This document shows positions 1 through 8,614 of a stretch of DNA of 27,138 nt, piece after piece; the stretch's first letter is position 1, and each line of letters opens with the position of its first letter. The DNA lies in the NCBI RefSeq assembly GCF_000003815.2, contig NC_049984.1, positions 645,384 to 672,521 of the forward strand, written 5' to 3'. Below the pieces are notes generated by a model. The model ran no database searches and was not told the origin of the DNA. It saw only the letters and a list, made by a program, of their open reading frames with translations. The translations under genes were made by a program, and so were the position numbers. Source of the stretch: Branchiostoma floridae (Eukaryota > Chordata > Leptocardii > Amphioxiformes > Branchiostomatidae).

Positions 1-257
1 CCCCCTGAGGTAAGTGGAAGAGTCCTAACGTCAGGCAGACACATGTTAGCGATGATCTCCCCCACCCCCCCTGAGGTAAAGTGGACCTGTCCTACCATCA
101 GGCAGACACATGTTAGCGATGATCTCCCCCACCCCCCTGAGGTAAGTGGACCGGTCCTACCGTCAGGCAGACACATGTTAGCGATGATCTCCCCCACCCC
201 CCTGAGTTAAGTGGACCAGTCCTACCATCAGGCAGACACATGTTAGCGATGATCTCC
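1..257 (-). repeat. 65-67-bp minisatellite repeating the HEATR3 exon 8 donor edge
   Basis: About 3.5 units. Each contains the last ~30 nt of exon 8 (GAGATCATCGCTAACATGTG onwards) and the donor GTAGGA; units repeat at 33, 100, 165 and 230 (motif AGGCAGACAC). The filler also holds CTTACCTCAG, an acceptor-like site, directly before the next exon-like piece. Confidence 0.95.
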
Positions 258-325
258 AGAGCCGTCTGCTGGGCCGACAGTAGTGACATCACCTGGTCCA
301 GCTGTGCTCGGGTCACCTGGGGCAA
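226..325 (-). CDS. HEATR3: HEATR3 coding exon 8
   Basis: 100 nt; acceptor TTTGTTGCAG before 325, donor GATG/GTAGGA at 225. Encodes [20 protein letters not shown] then [13 protein letters not shown], matching the conserved [12 protein letters not shown] block. A second AG, nine nt in (CCCCAG), would give an in-frame alternative start. Confidence 0.88.
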
Positions 326-3300
326 CTGCAACAAACAAACAAAGAACAGTTTGTTCACAATCTCCATGACCTGGTCCAGCTTTGCTTATCTCACCTCAAT
401 AAAGTGGCAACACAGGAAAACAGTAGGTACGGGTGAGACCTGCACGGGTGCCTGGCACACACACCTTATTCAGCTGCAGCATTCTGCACTTAAAATTTTA
501 TACCCGAAGTTACCAACACTCTGCCACTGTTTATAAATAGGGAAATCTGCCACAAACCCTTAAGGTTGGACCCACCTGGTTCTGCTCAGGTGTTGCCGGC
601 CTCCCCGGTCCCGCTGCTTCACCGTTCACCTGGTCAGCAGTACCCTGGGACACAACACAGGACACACGTGCTTCATTATCCTTTCTCTACTGGTATTCTC
701 TCACCCACAACACAGGACACACATGCTCCATTATCCTTTCTCTATTGGTATTCTCTCACCCACAACACAGGACACACATGCTTCATTATCCTTTCTCTAT
801 TGGTATTCTCTCACCCACAACACAGGACACACGTGCTTCATTATCCTTTCTCTACTGGTATTCTCTCACCCACCACACAGGACACACATGCTTCATTATC
901 CTTTCTCTATTGGTATTCTCTCACCCACAACACAGGACACACGTGCTTCATTATCCTTTCTCTACTGGTATTCTCTCACACACAACACAGGACACACATG
1001 CTTCATTATCCTTTCTCTATTGGTATTCTCTCACCCACAACAAGTGACAAGTGTTTCACTTCTCTATTGACATGCCCCTGCACGGTGACTTCAACCATAG
1101 CACACAGTTCCATACTCTGTCACCCACGCTAGCTACATTCTTATTTTAAAGATCAAAATTTGATTCAACAATGTCGTCAGTCACAGGGATGCCAGTAAAA
1201 CTTGTCGAGTTGGCAAAATCTCTGATACATTATCCACAGATCAAGTCTACTGATACATTCTTACATTGTTGTTTGTCTGCTGTTCTCCCAGCATGCCCCT
1301 CAGACTGGTTATCGCCGTGGCGATGTCGTGCTCGAGCGTCCGTGCCAGAACCCGCACCACGGCCTGCAGGGCTTCTGATTGGCTGCCGGCCGGGATGAGC
1401 GCCTTCAGGTTAAAGATACAACCTGCAGGTGGGAATAAAGGTGTATTACAGGTGGGAGGACAGGTGTGTTACTGGTGGGTGCACAGGTGTGCTACAGGTG
1501 GGAGGACAGGTTACAGATGGGAGGACAGGTGTAATACAGGTGGGTAGAAAGGTGGGCTACAGGTGAAAGGACAGGTGTGTTACAGGTGACAGGTAGGCTA
1601 CAGGTGTGCTACAGGTGTCCTGAGCAGAAGGCTGTCCATGGGTTCGCCCAACTCACTAATCAGCAGCTGAAGGTCGCCCCCCTCCCCCATCAGCAGCTGA
1701 AGGTCGCCCCCCTCCCCCATCAGCAGCTGAAGGTCGCCCCCCTCCCCTATCAGCAGGATAAAACCTAACCCTTACCAGCGACAGTTGTCCTGAGCAGTAA
1801 GCTGTCGACAGGGTCGCCCCCCTCCCCCATCAGCAGCCCCTCCAGCAGCTTCAGTGCGTCTTCAGAGAACTGCTGCAGGACTTCTGCGTTGTCTTCTGTC
1901 ACAGTCTGCAGACACTGGGCTGGGGAGGCACAAACAAACATGTCACAGTCTGCAGACACTGGGCTGGGGAGGCACAAACAAACATGTCACAGTCTGCAGA
2001 CACTGGGCTGGGGAGGCACAAACAAACATGTCACAGTCTGCAGACACTGGGCTGGATGTATGCAAACAGTTAACATTACATAATGTCCACAGGAAATTGC
2101 ACATGCTCTGGAGGAACCAGTTTTCTCTTTGCTATGTTGTCGTTGCACTTGGCACTACAAACGTACCAAGTTTTTTCAGTCATACAAGATGCAACAGTAA
2201 TAAAATATAAACCCCTTACTCCCTATAAGATTCACAAGGTCTATTACCGTGTTGTTTCCAATAGCGTAAGCACTATTTAGTATTAGCGTAGTACACACCC
2301 CCATATTGGGGGTGGTCCCAGGTCTACCCAAGACAGCTGAAAAGTTCAAAGGAAGCTGCCCTTTGCATACACACGCAATTTCACAAGAAAGTTGAAATGA
2401 CCAAATAAATATTATAAACGTATCAGTCTTGTAACGTTTGGGATCCTACGGACACCAGAAAAACACATTTTTATAAAGTTACAGGCAGCCTTACCCCCCG
2501 CCAAGGCCAGTGGTAGGTTCCTGTCCCGTTGCCGCAGACACAGCAGTAGTGTGGGCAGGAGGGATTCCTTATTAAATATGCAGACTGCCGTACTGGTGCT
2601 CTCACTGTAACAACACAACAAACAAATAAACAAACAAACAAAATAACATTCATCGGGAGGGACTCTTTGTTAAATATGCAGACTGCCGTACTGGTGCTCT
2701 CACTGTAACAACACAACAAACAAATAAACAAACAAAATAACATTCATCGGGGGGGACTCTTTGTTAAATATGCAGACTGCCGTACTGGTGCTCTCACTGT
2801 AACAACACAACAAACAAATAAACAAACAAAATAACATTCATCGGGAGGGACTCTTTGTTAAATATGCAGACTGCCGTACTGGTGCTCTCACTGTAACAAC
2901 ACAACAAACAAATAAACAAACAAACATTCATCGGGAGGGACTCTTTGTTAAATATGCAGACTGCCGTACTGGTGCTCCCACTGTAACAACACAACAAACA
3001 AATAAACAAACAAACATTTATCGGGAGGGACTCTTTGTTAAATATGCAGACAGCCGTACTGGTGCTCTCACTGTAACAACACAACAAACAAATAAACAAA
3101 CAAACAAACAAACATTCATCGGGAGGGACTCTTTGTTAAATATGCAGACTGCCGTACTGGTGCTCTCACTGTAACAACACAACAAACAAATAAACAAACA
3201 AACAAAATAACATTCATCGGGAGGGACTCTTTGTTAAATATGCAGACTGCCGTACTGGTGCTCTCACTGTAACAACCCACCAAACAAATAAACAAACCAA

Positions 3301-6300
3301 CAAAATAACATTCATCGGGAGGGAACTCTTTGTTAAATATGCAGACTGCCGTACTGGTGCTCTCACTGTAACAACACAACAAACAAATAAACAAACAAAC
3401 AAACAAACATTCATCGGGAGGGACTCTTTGTTAAATATGCAGACTGCCGTACTGGTGCTCCCACTGTAACAACACAACAAACAAATAAACAAACAAACAA
3501 AATAACATTCATCGGGAGGGACTCTTTGTTAAATATGCAGACTGCCGTACTGGTGCTCTCACTGTAACAACACAACAAACAAATAAACAAACAAACAAAC
3601 AAACATTCATCGGGAGGGACTCTTTGTTAAATATGCAGACTGCCGTACTGGTGCTCCCACTGTAACAACACAACAAACAAATAAACAAACAAACAAAATA
3701 ACATTCATCGGGAGGGACTCTTTGTTAAATATGCAGACTGCCGTACTGGTGCTCTCACTGCAACAACACAACAAACAAATAAACAAACAAATTAAACAAA
3801 CAAAATAACATTCATCGGGAGGGACTCTTTGTTAAATATGCAGACTGCCGTACTGGTGCTCTCACTGTAACAACACAACAAACAAATAAACAAACAAACA
3901 AAATAACATTCATCGGAAGGGACTCCTTATTTAATGTGCAGACGGCTGTACTAGTGCTCTCACTGCAACAACACAACAAACAAAATAACATTCATTAGGA
4001 GCATCACCTTACTGAGGTTGCATTAGCAAACTCATAAGTTACAAGTGTAAAATCAAGCTGCATAAGACCAGACTGAGGGTACCTTGGAATTTGAAAGACC
4101 TACTTTCTATATCTTAATTCAAGAGACCATTGTTATAACCACGTCAAAATTTTTTAAAAACATTACCAGCCCACGGTCCCCACCCACCAGCACCCAGTCC
4201 CAACCACCCACCCAGCCCCCGGCCCCACTCACCCACCCAGCCCCCGGTCCCACCCACCCACCCAGCCCACGGGCCCACTCACCCACCAACTCACCACAGG
4301 TTCCAGAGCAGATGCACCGCCTGGTACAATATTCTCCACACAGGATCTCTGTCAGGATCACTCCCAGCATGCCTTACACCAGCCTGCATGTCCATTGGCT
4401 GGCTGTGGGTCAGCTGACCTGTGACCTGTTTGAGCAGCGCGACCAGCGGGGTCATCACGTCCTCCTCCACCATGTGATCACAGAGGTCATGACCTCCGCC
4501 GACCGTCATGTTCCTGGGGAGAACAGACAAGACTTCAGAGCAAAACTCATTTCTGCATCGTCTGATGGTGGAGAAAGTACCACATGGAATATAACCAGGA
4601 AAATAGATGTCACAGCTTCAAATTCCTTTTTCTCCGGTTTTCAGCATGGTTACAGTCCGACACTGGCCTGAGTACCATCATCTATCTGTAGTGATGGGTG
4701 GTTTAATCCTTTTGAAAGGACTAAGCCAGCGGTCACAACAAAGAATGGTACTCAGGCTTGTCCAACACTAAGTTTGAACCTCTTTAATTTTGCCTCAGCC
4801 AATGACTATATGATTTGTAGACAAGATTTTGTGAAGTATAAATCTCTAATAGAGAATGATGATAACAGAGAACCCACCTGAAGACACCGGCGGCTCCCTC
4901 CCTGACCGCCTGGCTCGGATCTAACAGCAGCGGGCCCAGCGTGCGGACAAGCCGGCTGTCCAACAGGGCGGCTAAACCGTTCTCCTGCAGTACCAGTCCG
5001 GCCAGCGTGGTGCACGCACACTCTCGCTCCTCCGCTGAGGCTGACTGCAGCTGGGGGGAAACATGGCGTTAACACAAACATACACACAAACATACACACA
5101 TACACACCCCTGCAGTACCAGCCCTGCCAGCGTGGTGCACGCACACTCCCGCTCCTCCGCTGAGGCTGACTGCAGCTGGGGGGTGGGGACGGAAACTTTA
5201 CATTAAAACGTGGTTCTGTGGGGGGGTTGGGGGATATGGGGGGGGGGCAAAATCTACACACACACTGCTACTCCTCCGCTGACACTGACTGCAGCTGTGG
5301 GACAGGAACTTAATACGTTATGATGTGGCAAGGAGGTTTCAACCTCCTTGGATGTGGTAACACCCTCTTCTAGTAGTTCGATCATCTCTGCTTATGGCCA
5401 CACTCCTGGTGGATTCTTTAACGTTCAGACAAGTGCTACCTTCCACTATGGGGCTGGGATCGACTCAAAACCCCCACCCCATCACATACACCCTATCCCT
5501 TCTGACCCTTGACCGCTCCAAGCCATCTGTTGTGCACATGATTGATGGAATCTTCTAGTAGTTCTATCATCTCTCCTTGTGGCCAGGGCAGGGCGTGTGC
5601 GCTGTACCCCCCCCCCCCCCCCCCCCCAAGGTGGGTTGTCCTCACCCCATGCTCCCCCCCCCTGCCCCCACCCCCCTCCCCCCCCCCCTCTCCCCCCTCA
5701 GCCCCTCCCCCCCCCCCCCCCCCAATGCCCCCCCCCTTCCCCACCCCCCTCCCATGCCCCGCCCCCCCCCCCCCCCTCCCGGGCCCCCCCACTGCCCCCG
5801 ACCCCTTGCAACCCCCCCCCCCCATCCCTAGTCCACCCAACCCCGCCCCCCCCCCCCTGCCACCCCCCCGTCCCCCCGCGCCCCCGGCCCCCCCCCCGCC
5901 CTCTTCCCCCCCCCACTCCCGACCCCCCCCCCCGTTCCCCCCCCGCGCCCCCACCACCCCCCCCCGCCACACAGCTTCCTCCCCCCCCCCGTCACTCCAC
6001 CCCCCCCCCCCACGCCTTCCCTACCCCACCCGCCCCCTCCCCCCCCCCTCCCACCCCCCAGCTCCCCCCCAGCACCCCCTCCCCCCCGCCCCTGAACCCC
6101 CCATCCCACCCCCGCCCCCCCAAGCCCGCCTCCCCCCACCCCCCCCCCGCTCCCCCCCCGACCCCCGCCCCCCCCCCCCCATCTGCCTCCCCCCCCGCCC
6201 CACCAGGCCCTCCCTCCCCCCCGCAAAGCTACCCCCTCCCCTCTCCCCAACACGTGTACTTCCCGGAACCCTAACCCTACCTTCTCCACTATGGCCAGCC

Positions 6301-6421
6301 CCGGCGGCTCCCCGGTCCCGTTGCCGGCCGCCTCGCCCTCCCTCAGCGCCTCCGCCACGCTCGGCAGCCCCGTGGGCCGCGGCCGCGCCGATTTGTACTT
6401 CTTACTCCGACTTTTCCCCAT
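226..6421 (-). CDS. HEATR3: HEATR3 (symportin-like HEAT-repeat protein), 5' eight exons, truncated by window edge
   Basis: Spliced model on the minus strand: 6421-6281, 5050-4878, 4513-4295, 2604-2495, 1919-1776, 1422-1265, 644-576, 325-226. Every junction has AG/GT and consistent phase. The product starts [10 protein letters not shown], the basic N-terminus typical of HEATR3, and continues through blocks matching the family: [79 protein letters not shown]3/Syo1 proteins are ARM/HEAT solenoids that, by family knowledge, co-import ribosomal proteins uL18 and uL5 into the nucleus for 5S RNP assembly. About 340 residues are present, roughly half the usual length; the rest lies left of position 1. 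The start at 6421 was chosen over an in-frame Met at 6625 because the homologous N-terminus begins there. Least certain are the donor at 1264 and the 23-codon exon 576-644, which encodes the poorly conserved linker. Confidence 0.9.
576..644 (-). CDS. HEATR3: HEATR3 coding exon 7 (linker)
   Basis: 69 nt, 23 codons, phase 0 on both sides; acceptor GTCCCAG before 644, donor CAG/GTGGGT at 575. Encodes [20 protein letters not shown], a low-complexity linker where the family has an acidic, variable loop. Support is splice sites, phase and position rather than similarity. Confidence 0.6.
650..1050. repeat. 55-bp minisatellite upstream of HEATR3 exon 7 acceptor
   Basis: Seven units in exact 55-bp register (CTTCATTATC at 671, 781, 836, 891, 946, 1001; one variant at 726). 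The array stops about 5 nt short of the acceptor at 645 and contains no exon sequence, unlike most other arrays here. Confidence 0.97.
1265..1422 (-). CDS. HEATR3: HEATR3 coding exon 6
   Basis: 158 nt; acceptor CACCTGCAG before 1422. Begins (G)[19 protein letters not shown], aligning with the family block WNLKDIIP. I placed the donor at AAT/GTAAGA (1264), giving a tail of GEQQTNNN; this tail is unconserved, so the 3' end is uncertain. Confidence 0.75.
1427..1615 (-). repeat. CACCTG-rich degenerate array beside HEATR3 exon 6 acceptor
   Basis: Imperfect 20-25-bp units (AGGTGGGAGGACAGGTGTG on plus). On the gene strand they repeat CACCTGTAG or CACCTGTAA, mimicking the true acceptor CACCTGCAG at 1431-1423. 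Confidence 0.85.
1616..1760 (-). repeat. Partial exon 5 copy with 30-bp x3 array, downstream of HEATR3 exon 5
   Basis: TGTCCTGAGCAG...CTGTC...GGTTCGCCC at 1616-1652 is a diverged copy of the exon 5 segment at 1786-1820. It is followed by three 30-bp units (CAGCAGCTGAAGGTCGCCCC...) that reuse exon 5's CCTCCCCCATCAGCAG segment. Confidence 0.85.
1776..1919 (-). CDS. HEATR3: HEATR3 coding exon 5
   Basis: 144 nt; acceptor CTCCCCAG before 1919, donor G/GTAAGG at 1775. Encodes [30 protein letters not shown] and ends LLLRTTVAG, a strong match to HEATR3. The unit CCCAG is repeated, so a second acceptor 5 nt in (after CCCAG) is possible, but phase favours 1919. Confidence 0.9.
1901..2056 (-). repeat. 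44-bp minisatellite repeating HEATR3 exon 5 acceptor edge
   Basis: Units start at 1901, 1945, 1989 and 2033. Each carries CTCCCCAG acceptor plus CCCAGTGTCTGCAGACTGTG of exon 5, separated by GTTTGTTTGTG filler. Confidence 0.97.
2495..2604 (-). CDS. HEATR3: HEATR3 coding exon 4
   Basis: 110 nt; acceptor TGTTACAG before 2604, donor GTAAGG at 2494. Encodes (C)[14 protein letters not shown] followed by [20 protein letters not shown]. This is the most downstream of 15 copies of this exon's 5' edge, and the only one followed by the rest of the exon and a donor. Confidence 0.9.
2560..3990 (-). repeat. 90-104-bp minisatellite, 15 copies of HEATR3 exon 4 acceptor edge
   Basis: Each unit has TGTTACAG acceptor, about 44 nt of exon 4 encoding [14 protein letters not shown], then LPMN and TTTG-rich filler. 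Copies occur at 2591, 2689, 2783, 2877, 2967, 3057, 3155 and on to about 3943. The outermost copy is most diverged (TTGCAG acceptor) but shares AATAAGGA with the real exon. Confidence 0.98.
4181..4295 (-). repeat. GTGAGT-containing array beside HEATR3 exon 3 donor
   Basis: On the gene strand, about three imperfect 36-40-bp units of GTGGGTGAGTGGGSCCGKGGGC repeat a perfect donor-like GTGAGT downstream of the true donor at 4294. Coding sequence is not included. Confidence 0.75.
4295..4513 (-). CDS. HEATR3: HEATR3 coding exon 3
   Basis: 219 nt; acceptor CTCCCCAG before 4513, donor GTGAGT at 4294. Encodes [20 protein letters not shown] followed by [10 protein letters not shown] and ends LLWNL plus a split Cys codon. 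The family block [10 protein letters not shown] is clear. Confidence 0.9.
4878..5050 (-). CDS. HEATR3: HEATR3 coding exon 2
   Basis: 173 nt; acceptor CCCCCCAG before 5050, donor CAG/GTGGGT at 4877. Encodes a HEAT helix pair containing [13 protein letters not shown] and [18 protein letters not shown], as in HEATR3. Ends in phase 2 and completes Arg with exon 3. A 74-bp copy of its 5' edge, including the acceptor, lies upstream at 5109-5182. Confidence 0.9.
5036..5302 (-). repeat. Two to three copies of HEATR3 exon 2 acceptor edge
   Basis: The 74 bp at 4984-5057 (exon 2 edge plus CCCCCCAG) recur at 5109-5182, 125 bp away, with few changes. A shorter remnant lies at 5262-5300. Between copies is CATACACACAAA-type filler. 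Confidence 0.95.
5607..6240. repeat. 630-bp near-pure C tract (G-rich on HEATR3 sense strand)
   Basis: Within HEATR3 intron 1, starting with a run of 21 C. Interruptions are mostly single A, T or G, with many C runs of 6 to 14. All proline-rich or glycine-rich frames here are artefacts of composition. Length and detail of such a tract are unreliable in any assembly. Confidence 0.95.
6281..6421 (-). CDS. HEATR3: HEATR3 coding exon 1
   Basis: 47 codons from ATG 6421-6419 to GAGAAG at 6281, donor GTAGGG at 6280. The Lys/Arg-rich start [10 protein letters not shown] matches the HEATR3 family and ends with IVEK before the first HEAT helix. Phase 0. The intron begins with a TTAGGG-like stretch and runs into the C-rich tract. 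Confidence 0.9.
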
Positions 6422-6549
6422 CGTTAGCCCGATCTGACCTACTAAACCTCGGGAAACCGGACCGGTAACTCGCCATGCGACATCGGGCAGACGTCGTGAT
6501 ATCGGCCGCAAAACGGCGAGGGTAAAGTCGGTCAAAGGTGAAAGGTTAC

Positions 6550-6560
6550 TTCCCGCCAAA
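6550..6560 (-). promoter_or_regulatory. Candidate E2F site upstream of HEATR3
   Basis: TTTGGCGGGAA on the minus strand, about 130 bp upstream of the HEATR3 start codon; it fits the E2F consensus. Motif match only. Confidence 0.35.
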
Positions 6561-7460
6561 TTTGAAATCTGGCACATAGAGTGTTTTCTATTACGCTTAT
6601 GTAGGTTAGACATCCAGGTAAACAATATTCAAATACAAATAGTTACCTGTTCTTGTATTGAATTGTTCTGCTAGTTCATTCTAGTGACGCTGAAGAAGAG
6701 TGATGGATGTCACTCCAAACGTCCGGGAGTAAATAACCGTTTCTTAATCCAGAGATTGAATTGTATTTGAATAAAGTTTTCTATTGTTTGTTCATGATTG
6801 ATGAACCATTCAATAATAGACGAAGTGTTCATGCTCACGTCCTAGAATCGTCATTAGAGACGAAGACAAACAAAATAATACCCATTTCAGGAAATACAAT
6901 AATACATCATTATAAATGAAATGAAATAAGATTGTCTATGACGTTACCAATGAGATATGGCAGTTTTATTATCAAATATTTAATACAGAAGATTTCTTTT
7001 CTGTCTTCATGAAGACATTGAGCAACATTGATTATTTACAAGATACTCTTATCTACATATCTGCAAGGAGCCTTGCCACACTTGAAATGGCACCTCGCAC
7101 CTGCAAATACAGGACACATTGGGACAATCACATTGAAGCAAGGAGGTCTGATATATCTTAAACAATATGACCACCTTGATTGGAATTTTCTACCATACTT
7201 TTAACAGAAATCACATGCAGTTCTGGTATTGTAAATTTACAAATGAAAAGCTGGTACATGCAAGCACAAAAAGCAAGCACTAAAAAGCGCCTCCTAGCAC
7301 CAGAGACCAGCATGACAACAAGGCATTTTGTTGGTCTGTCTTGTACAATGACTAGCAACATTTCCTGAAACTGATCTGCCAAGATAAATGCCTGACAAAA
7401 TTGTTGAAATGTGTTTGCTCCTTTTCTTAAAGCTTTATCCTGTAGAGAAAGCTCCATGTG

Positions 7461-7628
7461 ACAGCTTGTGACAGACTTGTTTATACATCCATCTAGTTTT
7501 CGGGTCTGCTGTATGGTCAGCAGATGAGCAGGCTAAAGTTTTTAGCTAGGGGAGTCGGCCAGCCAGAAAAATCATTATCCTCTCCACGATGATTCTTCTG
7601 GCCGGCAGACAGCTTAGTCACAAGCTGT
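7461..7628. mobile_element. Nested inverted-repeat (MITE-like) element
   Basis: Outer perfect 12-bp inverted repeat ACAGCTTGTGAC (7461-7472) and GTCACAAGCTGT (7617-7628). An inner imperfect arm pair (7557-7575 with 7589-7606, GGCCAGCCAGAAAAATCAT) forms a hairpin. No target duplication was identified, and it has no coding capacity. Confidence 0.5.
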
Positions 7629-7895
7629 AAACTCAGTCTCTCCTTTCCAGACTATTTTTGAGCAATTTATTTCCAATAAAGGATATGATATGGATCCCTT
7701 CTTCTCTGTCCTTTGTATTTTTAAAACACTCTGTCAGGTTTCCTCCTGTAATGCTGGTAATCATTACAAAGTCTTCCTACACACCACAGTTAATGCGTCT
7801 CTTTATCTATTTTTATCTATATATGTCTATAACTTCTTATTCTTCTATTGATATCTGTAATATTCCTATCTACTTATTTATCATTTTATTTCAGT

Positions 7896-7978
7896 TTTAT
7901 TTCCAGCAAATGACGATGTCACTGTCCACCTATCATCCAGCTCCTGATAAGTCATCCCAGTTTTGCAGCAGATCTCAT
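7896..7978 (-). pseudogene. Decayed copy of NPRL2 C-terminal coding segment
   Basis: On the minus strand, GAGATCTGCTGCAAAACTGG reads [15 protein letters not shown], then after a frameshift DSDIVICWK and a stop. This matches the true end ([16 protein letters not shown] ... HIVVCWK stop, 8086-8003), about 110 bp upstream in gene order. It lies downstream of the real stop codon, so it is probably in the 3' UTR or flank. Confidence 0.85.
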
Positions 7979-8002
7979 GTTTATTTATTTGTTTGTTTAT
8001 TT

Positions 8003-8614
8003 CTATTTCCAGCAGACAACGATGTGTGGATCACTCTCTACTTTATCCTCCAGTTCCTGGTAAGTCATGCCAGTTTTACAGCAGATCTCGTCGTAGCTGT
8101 GCAGTCCCGTGAGCCAGCGCGCCCACGGTTTGGCGGTGCCGAACTCGGCCGAGGTCAGCTTCACGGGGTACTTCCTCACGCGGCGGATCAGCCCCTTCGT
8201 CAGGCCGAACTGGATCAGCCGCCGCTCGTCCACATTCTGCAGCTGGGCGGCGTGGCGCGTGCAGAGGTCGCGCACGGTCGTTCCCGCGCCCAGACCGCAG
8301 TACAGCGCGAAGACGTCCCGGAAGCGTGGCGGGGTGTGGCCGGGGTGCTTGGACACGTAGGCGAGGCACTCGGCCTGCAGCCTGGCGTCCTGCACCAGGG
8401 AGTGCACGTCAGGAGTGCACACGTACACGTTAGAGTACTGAAAGATGGGCAGCAGGGTGATGACTCCATAGTACAGCATGTTCTGTACGCAGATCCGTAC
8501 CAGGTTGATGTCAACGTCCGCCTCCTGCGCGATCCGCTGCACGTGGTTAAACCCATCGATGTACGGCAGGATCTGCTGTGTGGTCAGGTCCCACTGGCTC
8601 GACACAAACGACTC
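8003..8614 (-). CDS. NPRL2: NPRL2 coding exon 3 (terminal)
   Basis: 612 nt including stop TAG at 8005-8003. Acceptor TTGTCAG before 8614; four upstream copies of the same acceptor edge exist, but only this one leads into [26 protein letters not shown] sequences lie within 40 nt downstream of the stop. Confidence 0.95.
   Translation of the reverse strand, partial: ESFVSSQWDLTTQQILPYIDGFNHVQRIAQEADVDINLVRICVQNMLYYGVITLLPIFQYSNVYVCTPDVHSLVQDARLQAECLAYVSKHPGHTPPRFRDVFALYCGLGAGTTVRDLCTRHAAQLQNVDERRLIQFGLTKGLIRRVRKYPVKLTSAEFGTAKPWARWLTGLHSYDEICCKTGMTYQELEDKVESDPHIVVCWK

Larger units (their letters stand above)
6422..8002. other. Region between HEATR3 start and NPRL2 stop
   Basis: Presumed HEATR3 5' UTR and promoter, then NPRL2 3' UTR and flank. 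It is AT-rich with no convincing coding sequence. It holds a hairpin element (7461-7628), a decayed copy of the NPRL2 terminal segment (7896-7978), and at 6683-6750 a GACGCTGAAGAAGAGTGATG fragment resembling the palindromic repeat at 21119-21340. Confidence 0.7.

Noticed and set aside
566-1132. 188-codon frame in the 55-bp array
   Set aside because: Repeat translation opposite to HEATR3; all three plus frames are partly open.
6262-6281. Telomere-like CCCTAACCCTAC at the HEATR3 exon 1 donor
   Set aside because: Only two units; part of a donor GTAGGG, not a telomeric array.
5542-6468. Long proline-rich (plus) and glycine-rich (minus) reading frames
   Set aside because: They follow from the C tract and are open in several frames at once. 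Only the HEATR3 N-terminus (6281-6421) inside the minus frame is supported.
7158-7457. 99-codon minus-strand frame (MELSLQDKALRK start)
   Set aside because: I recognise no family and there is no splice or promoter context. It lies in the NPRL2 downstream region, and an open frame of this length can arise by chance.
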